This document shows positions 13,146 through 27,021 of a stretch of 64,000 nt of DNA, piece by piece. Made by a program: the position numbers and the translations under genes. The notes beneath the pieces are model-generated. The model did no database searches. It saw only the letters and a list, made by a program, of their open reading frames with translations, and was not told where the DNA came from. The stretch's first letter is position 1. Every line of letters begins with the position of its first letter. The DNA comes from Calliopsis andreniformis (taxonomy: Eukaryota > Arthropoda > Insecta > Hymenoptera > Andrenidae), in assembly GCF_051401765.1 (NCBI RefSeq), contig NW_027480423.1:6510001-6574000 (forward strand), read 5' to 3'.

Positions 13146-13965
13146 TTATTGTATTTTATGCTTCTGTCGTTGACGTCTAAGGCCGTAGCTATTAGATGTG
13201 GTGGAGCAACGCACTAGAGTGACGCCTAGGTTGCCCGGAACGTGGAATGACCATTACTTTCGCAATGTTTGCAATTATTCATTTTATACGATGGAAAGAC
13301 TGTTGTACTTAAATTGTATTTTATGCTTCTGGCGTTGACGTCTTATGCCCTAACTATTCCATCTGGTGGAACAACGCCCTAGGGTGAAGCCTAGGCTGCC
13401 CGCAACGTAGAAATGGAAATAACTTTCACACCGGTAGCAATTATTCGTTTTATACGATAGAAAAACAGTTCTATTTATTTTGTATTTTATGCTTCGGCCG
13501 TTGACTTCTAAGGCCCTAACTATTCGATCTGTTCTAGCAACGCCCTAGGGTGAAGCCTAGGTTACCCGGAACGTAGAAATGACCAGTACTTTCGCACTGT
13601 TCGCAGTGACTCCTGTTATACGATGGAAAAACTGTTGCACCTTTATTGAATTTTATGCTTCTGGCGTTGACTTCTAAGGCCCTAACTATTCTATCTGGTG
13701 TATCAACGCCCTAGAGTGAAGCCTAGGTTGCTCGGAATGTAAAAATGACCATAACATTCACACTGGTTGAAAATATTCGTTTTATACGATGGAAAAACTG
13801 TTATATTTAAATTGTATTTTATGCTTCTGGCGTTGATTTCTTAGGCCCTAACTGTTCAATCTGGTGGAACAACACCCTAGAGTGAGGCCTAGGTTGCCCG
13901 GAACGTAGAAATGACCATCACTTCCATACTGGTAGCAATCATTCGTTTTATACGATGGAAAAACC

Positions 13966-15467
13966 GTTGTATTTATATTGTTTTTTATGCTTCTGGCGTT
14001 GACTTCTAAGGCACTAACTATTCGATCTGGTGGAGCAACGCCCTAGAGTGAAACCGAGGTTGCCCGGAACGTAGAAATGACAATCACTTTCAAACTGGTT
14101 GCAATTATTCCGGTTATATGATGGAAAAACTGTTGTATTTTTATTGCATTTTATGCTTCGGGCATTGACTTCTAAGGCCCTAACTATTCAATCTGTTGGA
14201 GCAACGCCCTAGGGTGTAGCCTAGGTTGCCCGGAAAGTAGAGATGACCACAACCTTCTTACTGGTTGCAATTACTCGTTTTCTATGATGGAAAAACTGTT
14301 GTATTTATATTGTATTTTATACTTCTGGCGTTCACTTCTTAGGCCCTAACTATTCGATCTGGTGGAACAACGCCCTAGGGTGGATCCTAGGTTGCCCGGA
14401 AAGTAGAAATGACCATAACTTTCATACTGGTTGCAATTATTCGTTTTATACGATGGAAAAACTGTTGTACTTATATTGCATTTTATTCTTATGGCGTTGA
14501 ATTCTAAGTCCCTAGCTATGCGATCTGGTGGAGCAACGCCCCAGAGTGAAGCCGAGGTTGACCAGAACGTAGAAATGACCATCACTTTCAAACTGGTTGC
14601 AATTATTCCGGTTATATGATGGAAAGACTGTTGTATTTTTATTGCATTTTATGCTTCGGGCATTGACTTCTAAGGCCCTAGCTATTCAATCTGTTGGACC
14701 AACGCCCTAGGGTCTAGCCTAGGTTGCCCGGAAAGTAGAAATGACCACAGCTTTCATACTGGTTGCAATTACTCGTTTTATATTATGGAAAAGCTGTTGC
14801 ATCTTTATTGTATTTTATGCTTCTGGCGTTGACTTCTAAGGCCCTAACTATGCGATCTGGTGGAGCAACGCCGTAGAGTGAAGCCTAGGTTGACCGGAAC
14901 GTAGAAATGACCATCACTTTCAAACGGGTTGCAATTAATCCTTTTATACGATAGAAACACTGTTGTATTTTTACTGCATTTTATGCTTCGGGCGTTGACT
15001 TCTAAGGCCCTAACTATTCAATCTGTTGGGTCAACGCTCTAGAGTGAAGCCTAGGTTGCTCGGAATGTAGAAATGACCATAACATTCACACTGGTTGAAA
15101 TTATTCGTTTTATACGATGGAAAAGCTGTTGCATCTTTATGGTATTTTATGCTTCTGGCGTTGACTTCTAAGGCCCTAACTATTCGATCTGGTGGTGCAA
15201 CGCCCTAGAGTGAAGCCTAAGTTGCCCGGAACGTAGAAATGACCATCACTTTCACACTGGTTGCTATTATTCGTTTTATACGATGGAAAAACTGTTGCAT
15301 TTTTATTGCATTTTATGCTTCGGGCACTGACTTCTAAGGTCCTAACTATTCAATCTGTTGGAGCAACGCCCTAGGGTGAAGCCTAGGTTGCGCGGGAAGT
15401 AGAAATGACAATAACTTTCACACTGGTTGCAATTATTCGTTTTATACGATGGAAAAGTTGTTGCATC
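13966..15467 (+). repeat. 13/14-mer block E, copy 2
   Basis: This is the tandem copy of 11808-13145, with the extra monomer. A third copy forms 20604-22105 inside block D copy 2, 6638 bp (40 monomers) away. The segments 14346-14591 and 20984-21229 differ by very few bases. It ends where GCATCTTTATTG is followed by AATTTTATGC, the start of block F. Confidence 0.8.
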
Positions 15468-15470
15468 TTT

Positions 15471-16797
15471 ATTGAATTTTATGCTTCTGGCGTTGACTTC
15501 TAAGGCCCTAACTATTCTATCTGGTGTATCAACGCCCTAGAGTGAAGCCTAGGTTGCTCGGAATGTAAAAATGACCATAACATTCACACTGGTTGAAAAT
15601 ATTCGTTTTATACGATGGAAAAACTGTTATATTTAAATTGTATTTTATGCTTCTGGCGTTGATTTCTTAGGCCCTAACTGTTCAATCTGGTGGAACAACA
15701 CCCTAGAGTGAGGCCTAGGTTGCCCGGAACGTAGAAATGACCATCACTTCCATACTGGTAGCAATCATTCGTTTTATACGATGGAAAAACTGTTGTATTT
15801 ATATTGTATTTTATGCTTCTGGCGTTGACTTCTGCGGCACAAACTATTCAATCTGTTGGGTCAACGCCCTAGAGTGAAGCCTAGGTTGCCCGGAACGTAG
15901 AAATGACAATAACTTTCATACTGGTTGCAATTATTCGTTTTATATGATGGAAGAACTGTTGTATTCATATTGTATTTTATGCTGCTGGCGTTCACTTCTT
16001 AGGCCCTAACTATTCGATCTGGTGGAACAACGCCCTGGGGTGAAGCCTAGGTTGCCCGGAACGTAGAAATGACCATAACTTTGTCACTGGTTGCTATTAT
16101 TCGTTTTATACGATGGAAAAACTGTTGCATTTTTATTGCATTTTATGCTTCGGGCACTGACTTCTAAGGTCCTAACTATTCAATCTGTTGGAGCAACGCC
16201 CTAGGGTGAAGCCTAGGTTGCGCGGGAAGTAGAAATGACAATAACTTTCACACTGGTTGCAATTATTCGTTTTATACGACGGAAAAGTTGTTGCATCTTT
16301 ATTGTATTTTTTGCTTCTGTCGTTGACGTCTAAGGCCGTAGCTATTAGATGTGGTGGAGCAACGCACTAGTGTGACGCCTAGGTTGCCCGGAACGTGGAA
16401 TGACCATTACTTTCGCAATGTTTGCAATTATTCATTTTATACGATGGAAAAACTGTTGTACTTAAATTGTATTTTATGCTTCTGGCGTTGACGTCTTATG
16501 CCCTAACTATTCCATCTGGTGGAACAACGCCCTAGGGTGAAGCCTAGGCGGCCCGCAACGTAGAAATGGAAATAACTTTCACACCGGTAGCAATTATTCG
16601 TTTTATACGATAGAAAAACAGTTCTATTTATTTTGTATTTTATGCTTCGGCCGTTGACTTCTAAGGCCCTAACTATTCGATCTGTTCTAGCAACGCCCTA
16701 GGGTGAAGCCTAGGTTACCCGGAACGTAGCAATGACCAGTACTTTCGCACTGTTCGCAGTGACTCCTGTTATACGATGGAAAAACTGTTGCACCTTT
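15471..16797 (+). repeat. 8-mer block F, copy 1 (1327 bp)
   Basis: Eight monomers are repeated in tandem at 16798-18124; ATTGAATTTTATGC lies at 15471, 16798 and 18125, exactly 1327 bp apart each time. The unit is one base short of 8 x 166 because of the GTGGAATGACC monomer. By eye I found only about five differences between the two copies, making this the youngest multi-monomer duplication in the window. Confidence 0.9.
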
Positions 16798-18124
16798 ATT
16801 GAATTTTATGCTTCTGGCGTTGACTTCTAAGGCCCTAACTATTCTATCTGGTGTATCAACGCCCTAGAGTGAAGCCTAGGTTGCTCGGAATGTAAAAATG
16901 ACCATAACATTCACACTGGTTGAAAATATTCGTTTTATACGATGGAAAAACTGTTATATTTAAATTGTATTTTATGCTTCTGGCGTTGATTTCTTAGGCC
17001 CTAACTGTTCAATCTGGTGGAACAACACCCTAGAGTGAGGCCTAGGTTGCCCGGAACGTAGAAATGACCATCACTTCCATACTGGTAGCAATCATTCGTT
17101 TTATACGATGGAAAAACTGTTGTATTTATATTGTATTTTATGCTTCTGGCGTTGACTTCTGCGGCACAAACTATTCAATCTGTTGGGTCAACGCCCTAGA
17201 GTGAAGCCTAGGTTGCCCGGAACGTAGAAATGACAATAACTTTCATACTGGTTGCAATTATTCGTTTTATATGATGGAAGAACTGTTGTATTCATATTGT
17301 ATTTTATGCTGCTGGCGTTCACTTCTTAGGCCCTAACTATTCGATCTGGTGGAACAACGCCCTGGGGTGAAGCCTAGGTTGCCCGGAACGTAGAAATGAC
17401 CATAACTTTGTCACTGGTTGCTATTATTCGTTTTATACGATGGAAAAACTGTTGCATTTTTATTGCATTTTATGCTTCGGGCACTGACTTCTAAGGTCCT
17501 AACTATTCAATCTGTTGGAGCAACGCCCTAGGGTGAAGCCTAGGTTGCGCGGGAAGTAGAAATGACAATAACTTTCACACTGGTTGCAATTATTCGTTTT
17601 ATACGACGGAAAAGTTGTTGCATCTTTATTGTATTTTTTGCTTCTGTCGTTGACGTCTAAGGCCGTAGCTATTAGATGTTTTGGAGCAACGCACTAGAGT
17701 GACGCCTAGGTTGCCCGGAACGTGGAATGACCATTACTTTCGCAATGTTTGCAATTATTCATTTTATACGATGGAAAAACTGTTGTACTTAAATTGGATT
17801 TTATGCTTCTGGCGTTGTCGTCTTATGCCCTAACTATTCCATCTGGTGGAACAACGCCCTAGGGTGAAGCCTAGGCGGCCCGCAACGTAGAAATGGAAAT
17901 AACTTTCACACCGGTAGCAATTATTCGTTTTATACGATAGAAAAACAGTTCTATTTATTTTGTATTTTATGCTTCGGCCGTTGACTTCTAAGGCCCTAAC
18001 TATTCGATCTGTTCTAGCAACGCCCTAGGGTGAAGCCTAGGTTACCCGGAACGTAGCAATGACCAGTACTTTCGCACTGTTCGCAGTGACTCCTGTTATA
18101 CGATGGAAAAACTGTTGCACCTTT
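16798..18124 (+). repeat. 8-mer block F, copy 2 (1327 bp)
   Basis: This is the near-identical tandem copy of 15471-16797. Differences seen include GATGTGGTGG to GATGTTTTGG (near 17676), AAATTGTATT to AAATTGGATT (near 17795), and TTGACGTC to TTGTCGTC (near 17817). The block runs straight into block D copy 2. Confidence 0.9.
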
Positions 18125-18157
18125 ATTGAATTTTATGCTTCTGGCGTTGACTTCTAA

Positions 18158-21100
18158 GGCACTAACTATTCGATCTGGTGGTGCAACGCCCTAGAGTGAA
18201 GCCTAGGTTGCCCGGAACGTAGAAATGACAATAACTTTCACACAGGTTGCAATTATTCGTTTTATACGATGGAAAAGCTGATGCATCTTTATTGTATTTT
18301 ATGCTTCTGTCGTTGACGTCTAAGGCCGTAGCTATTAGATGTGGTGGAGCAACGCACTAGAGTGACGCCTAGGTTGCCTGGAACGTAGAAATGACCATTA
18401 CTTTCGCAATGCTTGCAATAATTCATTTTATACGATGGAAAAACTGTTATATTTATATTGTATTTTATGCCTCTGGCGTTGACTTCTAAGGCACTAACTA
18501 TTCGATCTGGTGGTGCAACGCCCTAGAGTGAAGCCTAGGTTGCCCGGAACGTAAAAATGACCATCTCTTTCAAACTGGTTGCAATTATTCCTGTTATGTG
18601 ATGGAAATACTGTTGTATTTTTATTGCATTTTATGCTTCGGGCATTGACTTCTAAGGTCCTAACTATACAATCTGTTGGAGCAACGCCCGAGGGTGAAGC
18701 CTAGGTTGCCCGGAAAGTAGAAATGACAATAACTTTCACACTGGTTGCAATTATTCGTTTTATACGGTGGAAAAGCTGTTGCATCTTTATTGTATTTTAT
18801 GCTTCTGGCGTTGACTTCTAAGGCCCTAACTATTCTATCTGGTGTATCAACGCCCTAGAGTGAAGCCTAGGTTGCTGGGAATGTAAAAATGACCATAACA
18901 TTCACACTAGTTGAAATTATTCGTTTTATACGATGGAAAAACTGTTATATTTAAATTGTATTTTATGTTTCTGGCGTTGATTTCTTAGGCCCTAACTATT
19001 CAATCTGGTGGAACAACACCCTAGAGTGAGGCCTAGGTTGCCCGGAACGTAGAAATGACCATCACTTCCATACTGGTAGCAATCATTCGTTTTATACGAT
19101 GGAAAAACTGTTGTATTTATATTGTATTTTATGCTTCTGGCGTTGACTTCTAAGGCACAAACTATTCAATCTGTTGGGTCAACGCCCTAGAATGAAGCCT
19201 AGGTTGCTCGGAATGTAGAAATGACCATAACATTCACTCTGGTTGAAATTATTCGTTTTATACGATGGAAAAGCTGTAGCATCTTTATTGTATTTTATGC
19301 TTCTGGCGTTGACTTGTAAGGCCCTAACTATTCGATCTGGTGGAGCAACGCCCTAGAGTGAAGCCTAGGTTGCCCGGAACGTAGGAATGACCATCACTTT
19401 CAAACTGGTTGCAATTAATCCTTTTATACGATGGAAAAACTGTTGTATTTTTACTGCATTTTATGCTTCGGGCGTTGACTTCTAAGGCCCTAACTATTCA
19501 ATCTGTTGGGTCAACGCCCTAGAGTGAAGCCTAGGTTGCTCGGAATGTAGAAATGACCATAACATTCACACTGGTTGAAATTATTCGTTTTATACGATGG
19601 AAAAGCTGTTGCATCTTTATTGTATTTTATGCTTCTGGCGTCGACTTCTAAGGCCCTAACTATTCGATCTGGTGGAGCAACGCCCTAGAGTGAAGCCTAG
19701 GTTGCCCGGAAAGTAGAAATGACCACAACTTTCATACTGGTTGCAATTACTCGTTTTATATGATGGAAAAACTGTTGTATTTATATTGTATTTTATGCTT
19801 CTGGCGTTCACTTCTTAGGCCCTAACTATTCGATCTGGTGGCACAACGCCCTAGGGTGAAGCCTAGGTTGCCCGGAACGTAGAAATGACCATAACTTTTA
19901 CACTGGTAGCAATTATTCGTTTTATACAATGGAAAAACTGTTGTATTTATTTTGTATTTTATGCTTCGGGCGTTGACTTCTAAGGCCCTAAATGTTTGAT
20001 CTGGTGGAGCAACGCCCTAGAGTGAAGCCTAGGTTGCCCGGAACGTAGAAATCACCATATCTTTCACACTGGTTGCTATTATTCGTTCTATACGATGGAA
20101 AAATTGTTATATTTATATTGTATCTTATGCATCTGGCGTTGACTTCTTAGGCCCTAACAATTCGATCTGGTGGAACAACGCCCTACAGTGAAGCCTAGGT
20201 TGCCTGGAACGTACAAATGACCATCACTTTCACACGGGTTGCAATTATTCCTGTTACAGGATGGAAAGACTGTTGTATTTTTATTGTATTTTATGCTTCA
20301 GGCGTTGGCTTCTGAGGCCGTAGCTATTCGATGTGGTGGAAGAACGCCATAGAGTGAAGACTAGGTTGCCCGGAACGTAGAAATGACCATAACTTTCATA
20401 CTGGTGGCAATTATTCGTTCTATATGATGGAAAAACTGTTGTATTTATATTGTATTTTATGCTGCTGGCGTTCACTTCTTAGGCCCTAACTATTCAATCT
20501 GTTGGGTCAACGCCCTAGAGTGAAGCCTAGGTTGCTCGGAATGTAGAAATGACCATCACTTTCAAACTGGTTGCAATTAATCCTTTTATACGATGGAAAA
20601 ACTGTTGTATTTATATTGTTTTTTATGCTTCTGGCGTTGACTTCTAAGGCACTAACTATTCGATCTGGTGGAGCAACGCCCTAGAGTGAAACCGAGGTTG
20701 CCCGGAACGTAGAAATGACAATCACTTTCAAACTGGTTGCAATTATTCCGGTTATATGATGGAAAAACTGTTGTATTTTTATTGCATTTTATGCTTCGGG
20801 CATTGACTTCCAAGGCCCTAACTATTCAATCTGTTGGAGCAACGCCCTAGGGTGTAGCCTAGGTTGCCCGGAAAGTAGAGATGACCACAACCTTCTTACT
20901 GGTTGCAATTACTCGTTTTCTATGATGGAAAAACTGTTGTATTTATATTGTATTTTATACTTCTGGCGTTCACTTCTTAGGCCCTAACTATTCGATCTGG
21001 TGGAACAACGCCCTAGGGTGGATCCTAGGTTGCCCGGAAAGTAGAAATGACCATAACTTTCATACTGGTTGCAATTATTCGTTTTATACGATGGAAAAAC

Positions 21101-22930
21101 TGTTGTACTTATATTGCATTTTATTCTTATGGCGTTGAATTCTAAGTCCCTAGCTATGCGATCTGGTGGAGCAACGCCCCAGAGTGAAGCCGAGGTTGAC
21201 GAGAACGTAGAAATGACCATCACTTTCAAACTGGTTGCAATTATTCCGGTTATATGATGGAAAGACTGTTGTATTTTTATTGCATTTTATGCTTCGGGCA
21301 TTGACTTCTAAGGCCCTAACTATTCAATCTGTTGGACCAACGCCCTAGGGTGTAGCCTAGGTTGCCCGGAAAGTAGAAATGACCACAGCTTTCATACTGG
21401 TTGCAATTACTCGTTTTATATTATGGAAAAGCTGTTGCATCTTTATTGTATTTTATGCTTCTGGCGTTGACTTCTAAGGCCCTAACTATTCGATCTGGTG
21501 GAGCAACGCCGTAGAGTGAAGCCTAGGTTGACCGGAACGTAGAAATGACCATCACTTTCAAACGGGTTGCAATTAATCCTTTTATACGATAGAAACACTG
21601 TTGTATTTTTACTGCATTTTATGCTTCGGGCGTTGACTTCTAAGGCCCTAACTATTCAATCTGTTGGGTCAACGCTCTAGAGTGAAGCCTAGGTTGCTCG
21701 GAATGTAGAAATGACCATAACATTCACACTGGTTGAAATTATTCGTTTTATACGATGGAAAAGCTGTTGCATCTTTATGGTATTTTATGCTTCTGGCGTT
21801 GACTTCTAAGGCCCTAACTATTCGATCTGGTGGTGCAACGCCCTAGAGTGAAGCCTAAGTTGCCCGGAACGTAGAAATGACCATCACTTTCACACTGGTT
21901 GCTATTATTCGTTTTATACGATGGAAAAACTGTTGCATTTTTATTGCATTTTATGCTTCGGGCACTGACTTCTAAGGTCCTAACTATTCAATCTGTTGGA
22001 GCAACGCCCTAGGGTGAAGCCTAGGTTGCGCGGGAAGTAGAAATGACAATAACTTTCACACTGGTTGCAATTATTCGTTTTATACGATGGAAAAGTTGTT
22101 GCATCTTTATTGTATTTTATGCTTCTGTCGTTGACGTCTAAGGCCGTAGCTATTAGATGTGGTGGAGCAACGCACTAGAGTGACGCCTAGGTTGCCCGGA
22201 ACGTGGAATGACCATTACTTTCGCAATGTTTGCAATTATTCATTTTATACGATGGAAAAACTGTTGTACTTAAATTGTATTTTATGCTTCTGGCGTTGAC
22301 GTCTTATGCCCTAACTATTCCATCTGGTGGAACAACGCCCTAGGGTGAAGCCTAGGCGGCCCGCAACGTAGAAATGGAAATAACTTTCACACCGGTAACA
22401 ATTATTCGTTTTATACGATAGAAAAACAGTTCTATTTATTTTGTATTTTATGCTTCGGCCGTTGACTTCTAAGGCCCTAACTATTCGATCTGTTCTAGCA
22501 ACGCCCTAGGGTGAAGCCTAGGTTACCCGGAACGTAGCAATGACCAGTACTTTCGCACTGTTCGCAGTGACTCCTGTTATACGATGGAAAAACTGTTGCA
22601 CCTTTATTGAATTTTATGCTTCTGGCGTTGACTTCTAAGGCCCTAACTATTCTATCTGGTGTATCAACGCCCTAGAGTGAAGCCTAGGTTGCTCGGAATG
22701 TAAAAATGACCATAACATTCACACTGGTTGAAAATATTCGTTTTATACGATGGAAAAACTGTTATATTTAAATTGTATTTTATGCTTCTGGCGTTGATTT
22801 CTTAGGCCCTAACTGTTCAATCTGGTGGAACAACACCCTAGAGTGAGGCCTAGGTTGCCCGGAACGTAGAAATGACCATCACTTCCATACTGGTAGCAAT
22901 CATTCGTTTTATACGATGGAAAAACTGTTG
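18158..22930 (+). repeat. large block D, copy 2 (about 4.8 kb)
   Basis: This is the distal copy of 9694-13968, with three extra monomers. The extra pair at about 19.22-19.65 kb also exists at 8.10-8.54 kb, so copy 2 probably keeps the older arrangement and copy 1 lost it. Segment 20281-20475 matches 11485-11679 closely. Confidence 0.85.
18753..18769 (+). other. CENP-B-box-like motif, 8 of 9 essential bases
   Basis: The same ATTCGTTTTATACGGTG variant occurs 8464 bp from the one at 10289. It was inherited through the block D duplication and is not an independent change. Confidence 0.45.
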
Positions 22931-23352
22931 TATTTATATTGTATTTTATGCTTCTGGCGTTGACTTCTGCGGCACAAACTATTCAATCTGTTGGGTCAAC
23001 GCCCTAGAGTGAAGCCTAGGTTGCCCGGAACGTAGAAATGACAATAACTTTCATACTGGTTGCAATTATTCGTTTTATATGATGGAAGAACTGTTGTATT
23101 CATATTGTATTTTATGCTGCTGGCGTTCACTTCTTAGGCCCTAACTATTCGATCTGGTGGAACAACGCCCTGGGGTGAAGCCTAGGTTGCCCGGAACGTA
23201 GAAATGACCATAACTTTGTCACTGGTTGCTATTATTCGTTTTATACGATGGAAAAACTGTTGCATTTTTATTGCATTTTATGCTTCGGGCACTGACTTCT
23301 AAGGTCCTAACTATTCAATCTGTTGGAGCAACGCCCTAGGGTGAAGCCTAGG
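22606..23352 (+). repeat. 8-mer block F, partial third copy
   Basis: It follows 15471-16217 at an offset of 7135 bp (43 monomers), from ATTGAATTTTATGC to GAAGCCTAGGTTGC. It then switches to a CTCGGAATGTAG monomer where block F has CGCGGGAAGTAG. Confidence 0.75.
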
Positions 23353-26300
23353 TTGCTCGGAATGTAGAAATGACCATAACATTCACACTGGTTGAAATTA
23401 TTCGTTTTATACGATGGAAAAGCTGTAGCATCTTCATTGTATTTTATGCTTCTGGCGTTGACTTCTAAGGCTCTAACTATTCGATCTGGTGGAGCAACGC
23501 CCTAGAGTGATGCCTAGGTTGCCCGGAACGTAGAAATGACCATCACTTCCACACTGGTGGCAGTCATTCGTTTTATACGATGGAAAAACTATTGTATTTA
23601 TATTGTATTTTATGCTTCTGGCGTTGACTTCTAAGGCACAAACTATGCGATCTGGTGGAGCAATGCCCTAGTGTGAAGCCTAGGTTGCCCGGAACGTAGA
23701 AATGAGCATCACTTTCAAACTGGTTGCAATTATTCCTGTTTATGATGGAAAAACTGTTGTATTTTTATTGCATTTTATGCTTCGGGCATTGACTTCTAAG
23801 GTTCTAACTATTCAATCTGTTGGAGCAACGCCCTAGGGTGAAGCCTAGGTTGCCCGGAAAGTAGAAATGACGATGACTTTCACGCTGGTTGCAATTATTC
23901 GTTTTATACGATGGAAAAGCTGTTGCATCTTTATTGTATTTTATGCTTCTGTCGTTGACGTCTAAGGCCGTAGCTATTAGATGTGGTGGAGCAACGCACT
24001 AGAGTGACGCCTAGGTTGCCTGGAACGTAGAAATGACCATTACTTTCGCAATGTTTGCAATTATTCATTTTATACGATGGAAAAGCTATTGTATTTATAT
24101 TGTATTTTATGCTTCTGGCGTTGACTTCTAAGGCACAAACTATTGGATCTGGTGGAGCAATGCCCTAGTGTGAAGCCTAGGTTGACCGGAACATAGAAAT
24201 GACCAGCACTTTCACACTGTTCGCAGTGACTCCTGTTATACGATGGAAAAACTGTTGCACCTTTATTGAATTTTATGCTTCTGGCGTTAACTTCTAAGGC
24301 CCTAACTATTCTATCTGGTGTATCAACGCCCTAGAGTGAAGCCTAGGTTGCTCGGAATATAAAAATGACCATAACATTCACACTGGTTGAAAATATTCGT
24401 TTCATACGATGGAAAAACTGTTATATTTAAATTGTATTTTATGCTTCTGGCGTTGATTTCTTAGGCCCTAACTATTCAATCTGGTGGAACAACACCCTAG
24501 AGTGAGGCCTAGGTTGCCCGGAACGTAGAAATGACCATCACTTCCATACTGGTAGCAATCATTCGTTTTATACGATGGAAAAACTGTTGTATTTATATTG
24601 TATTTTATGCTTCTGGCGTTGACTTCTAAGGCACAAACTATTCAATCTGTTGGGTCAGCGCCCTAGAGTGAAGACTAGGTTGCTCTGAATGTAGAAATGA
24701 CCATAACATTCACACTGGTTGAAATTATTCGTTTTATACGATGGAAAAGCTGTTGCATCTTTATTGTATTTTATGCTTCGGGCATTGACTTCTAAGGTCC
24801 TAACTATTCAATCTGTTGGAGCAACGCCCTAGGGTGAAGCCTAGGTTGCCCGGAAAGTAGAAATGACAATAACTTTCACACTGGTTGCAATAATTCGTTT
24901 TATACGATGGAAAAGCTGTTGCATCTTTATTGTATTTTATGCTTCTGTCGTTGACGTCTAAGGCCTTAGCTATTATATGTGGTGGAGCAACGTACTAGAG
25001 TGACGCCTAGGTTGCCTGGAACGTAGAAATGACCATTACTTTCGCAATGTTTGCAATTATTCATTTTATACGATGGAAAAACTGTTGTCCTTATATTGTA
25101 TTTTATGCTTCTGGCGTTGACTTCTTATGCCACAACTATCCCATCTGGTGGAACAACGCCCTAGGGTGAAGCCTAGGTTGACCGGAACGTAGAAATGCAA
25201 AAACTTTCACACCGGTAGCAATTAGTCGTTTTATACGATGGAAAAACAGTTCTATTTATTTTGTATTTTATGCTTCGGCCGTTGACTTCTAAGGCCCTAA
25301 CTATTCGATCTGTTCTAGCAACGCCCTAGGGTGAAGCCTAGGCTACCCGGAACGTAGAAATGACCAGTACTTTCTCACTGTTTGCAGTGACTCCTGTTAT
25401 ACGATGGAAAAACTGTTGCATCTTTATTGAATTTTATGCTTCTGGCGTTGACTTCTAAGGCCCTAACTACTCTATCTGGTGTATCAACGCCCTAGAGTGA
25501 AGCCTAGGTTGCTCGGAATGTAAAAATGACCATAACATTCACACTGGTTGAAATTATTCGTTTTATACGATGGAAAAACTGTTATATTTAAATTGTATTT
25601 TATGCTTCTGGCGTTGATTTCTTAGGCCCTAACTATTCAGTCTGGTGGAGCAACACCCTAGAGTGAGGCCTAGGTTGCCCGGCACGTAGAAATGACCATC
25701 ACTTCCATACTGGTAGCAATCATTCGTTTTATACGATGGAAAAACTGTTGCATTTATATTGTATTTTATGCTTCTGGCGTTGACTTCTAAGGCACAAACT
25801 ATGCAATATGTTGGTTCAACGCCCTAGAGTGAAGCCTAGGTTGCTCGGAATGTAGAAATGACCATAACATTCACACTGGTTGAAATTATTCGTTTTATAC
25901 GATGGAAAAGCTGTTGCATCTTTATTGTATTTTATGCTTCTGGCGTTGACTTCTAAGGCCCTAACTATTCGATCTGGTGGATCAACGCCGTAGAGTGAAG
26001 CCTAGGTTGACCGGAACGTAGAAATGACCATCACATTCAAACTGGTTGCAATTAATCCTTTTATACGATAGAAACACTGTTGTATTTTTACTGCATTTTA
26101 TGCTTCGGGCGTTGACTTCTAAGGCCCTAACTATTCAATCTGTTGTGTCAACGCCCTAGAGTGAAGCCTAGGTTGCTCGGAATGTAGAAATGACCATAAC
26201 ATTCACACTGGTTGAAATTATTCGTTTTATACGATGGAAAAGCTGTTGCATCTTTATGGCATTTTATGCTTCTGGCGTTGACTTCTAAGGCCCTAGCTAT

Positions 26301-27021
26301 TCGATCTGGTGGTGCAACGCCATAGAGTGAAGCCTATGTTGCCCGGAACGTAGAAATGACCATCACTTTCAAACTGGATGCAATTAATCCTTTTATACGA
26401 TGGAAAAACTGTTGTATTTATACTCTATTTTATGCTTCTGGCGTTCACTTCTTAGGCCCTAACTATTCGATCTGGTGGAACAACGCCCTAGGGTGAAGCC
26501 TAGGTTGCCCGGAACGTAGAAATGACCATAACTTTCACACTGGTTGCTATTATTCGTTCTATACGATGGAAAAACTGTTATATTTACATTGTATCTTATG
26601 CTTCTGGCGTTGACTTCTTAGGCCCTAACAATTCGATCTGGTGGAACAACGCCCTAGAGTGAAGCGTAGGTTGCCTGGAACGTACAAATGACCATAGCTT
26701 TCATACTGGTAGCAATCATTCGTTTTATACGATGGAAAAACTGTTGTATTTATATTGTATTTTATGCTTCTGGCGTTGACTTCTAAGGCCCTAACTATTC
26801 GATCTGGTGGTGCAACGCCCTAGAGTGAAGCCTAGGTTGCCCGGAACGTAGAAATGACCATCACTTCCATACTGGTAGCAATCATTCGTTTTATACGATG
26901 GAAAAACTGTTGTATTTATATTGTATTTTATGCTTCTGGCGTTGACTTCTAAGGCCCTAACTATTCGATCTGGTGGTGCAACGCCCTAGAGTGAAGCCTA
27001 GGTTGCCCGGAACGTAGAAAT
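23353..27021 (+). repeat. domain-2 monomers without a clean long duplication
   Basis: About 22 monomers of the same families as the rest of domain 2, but more diverged from them. A run at 24200-24700 resembles block F, and one at 25030-25650 resembles block G. GTTTATGATGG near 23740 and GAAATGCAAAAACTTTC near 25195 are each one base short. No gene or other feature is seen. Confidence 0.7.

Larger units (their letters stand above)
9694..13968 (+). repeat. large block D, copy 1 (about 4.3 kb)
   Basis: This block is collinear with 18158-22930. The offset is 8464 bp on the left (GGCACTA at 9694 and 18158), 8796 bp in the middle (11485 and 20281) and 8961 bp on the right (GGAATGACC at 13245 and 22206). 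The steps of about 332 and 166 bp mean copy 2 carries two more monomers near 19.2-19.6 kb and one more near 21.53-21.71 kb. Collinearity stops at about 13970, where copy 1 re-enters block E. Confidence 0.85.
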
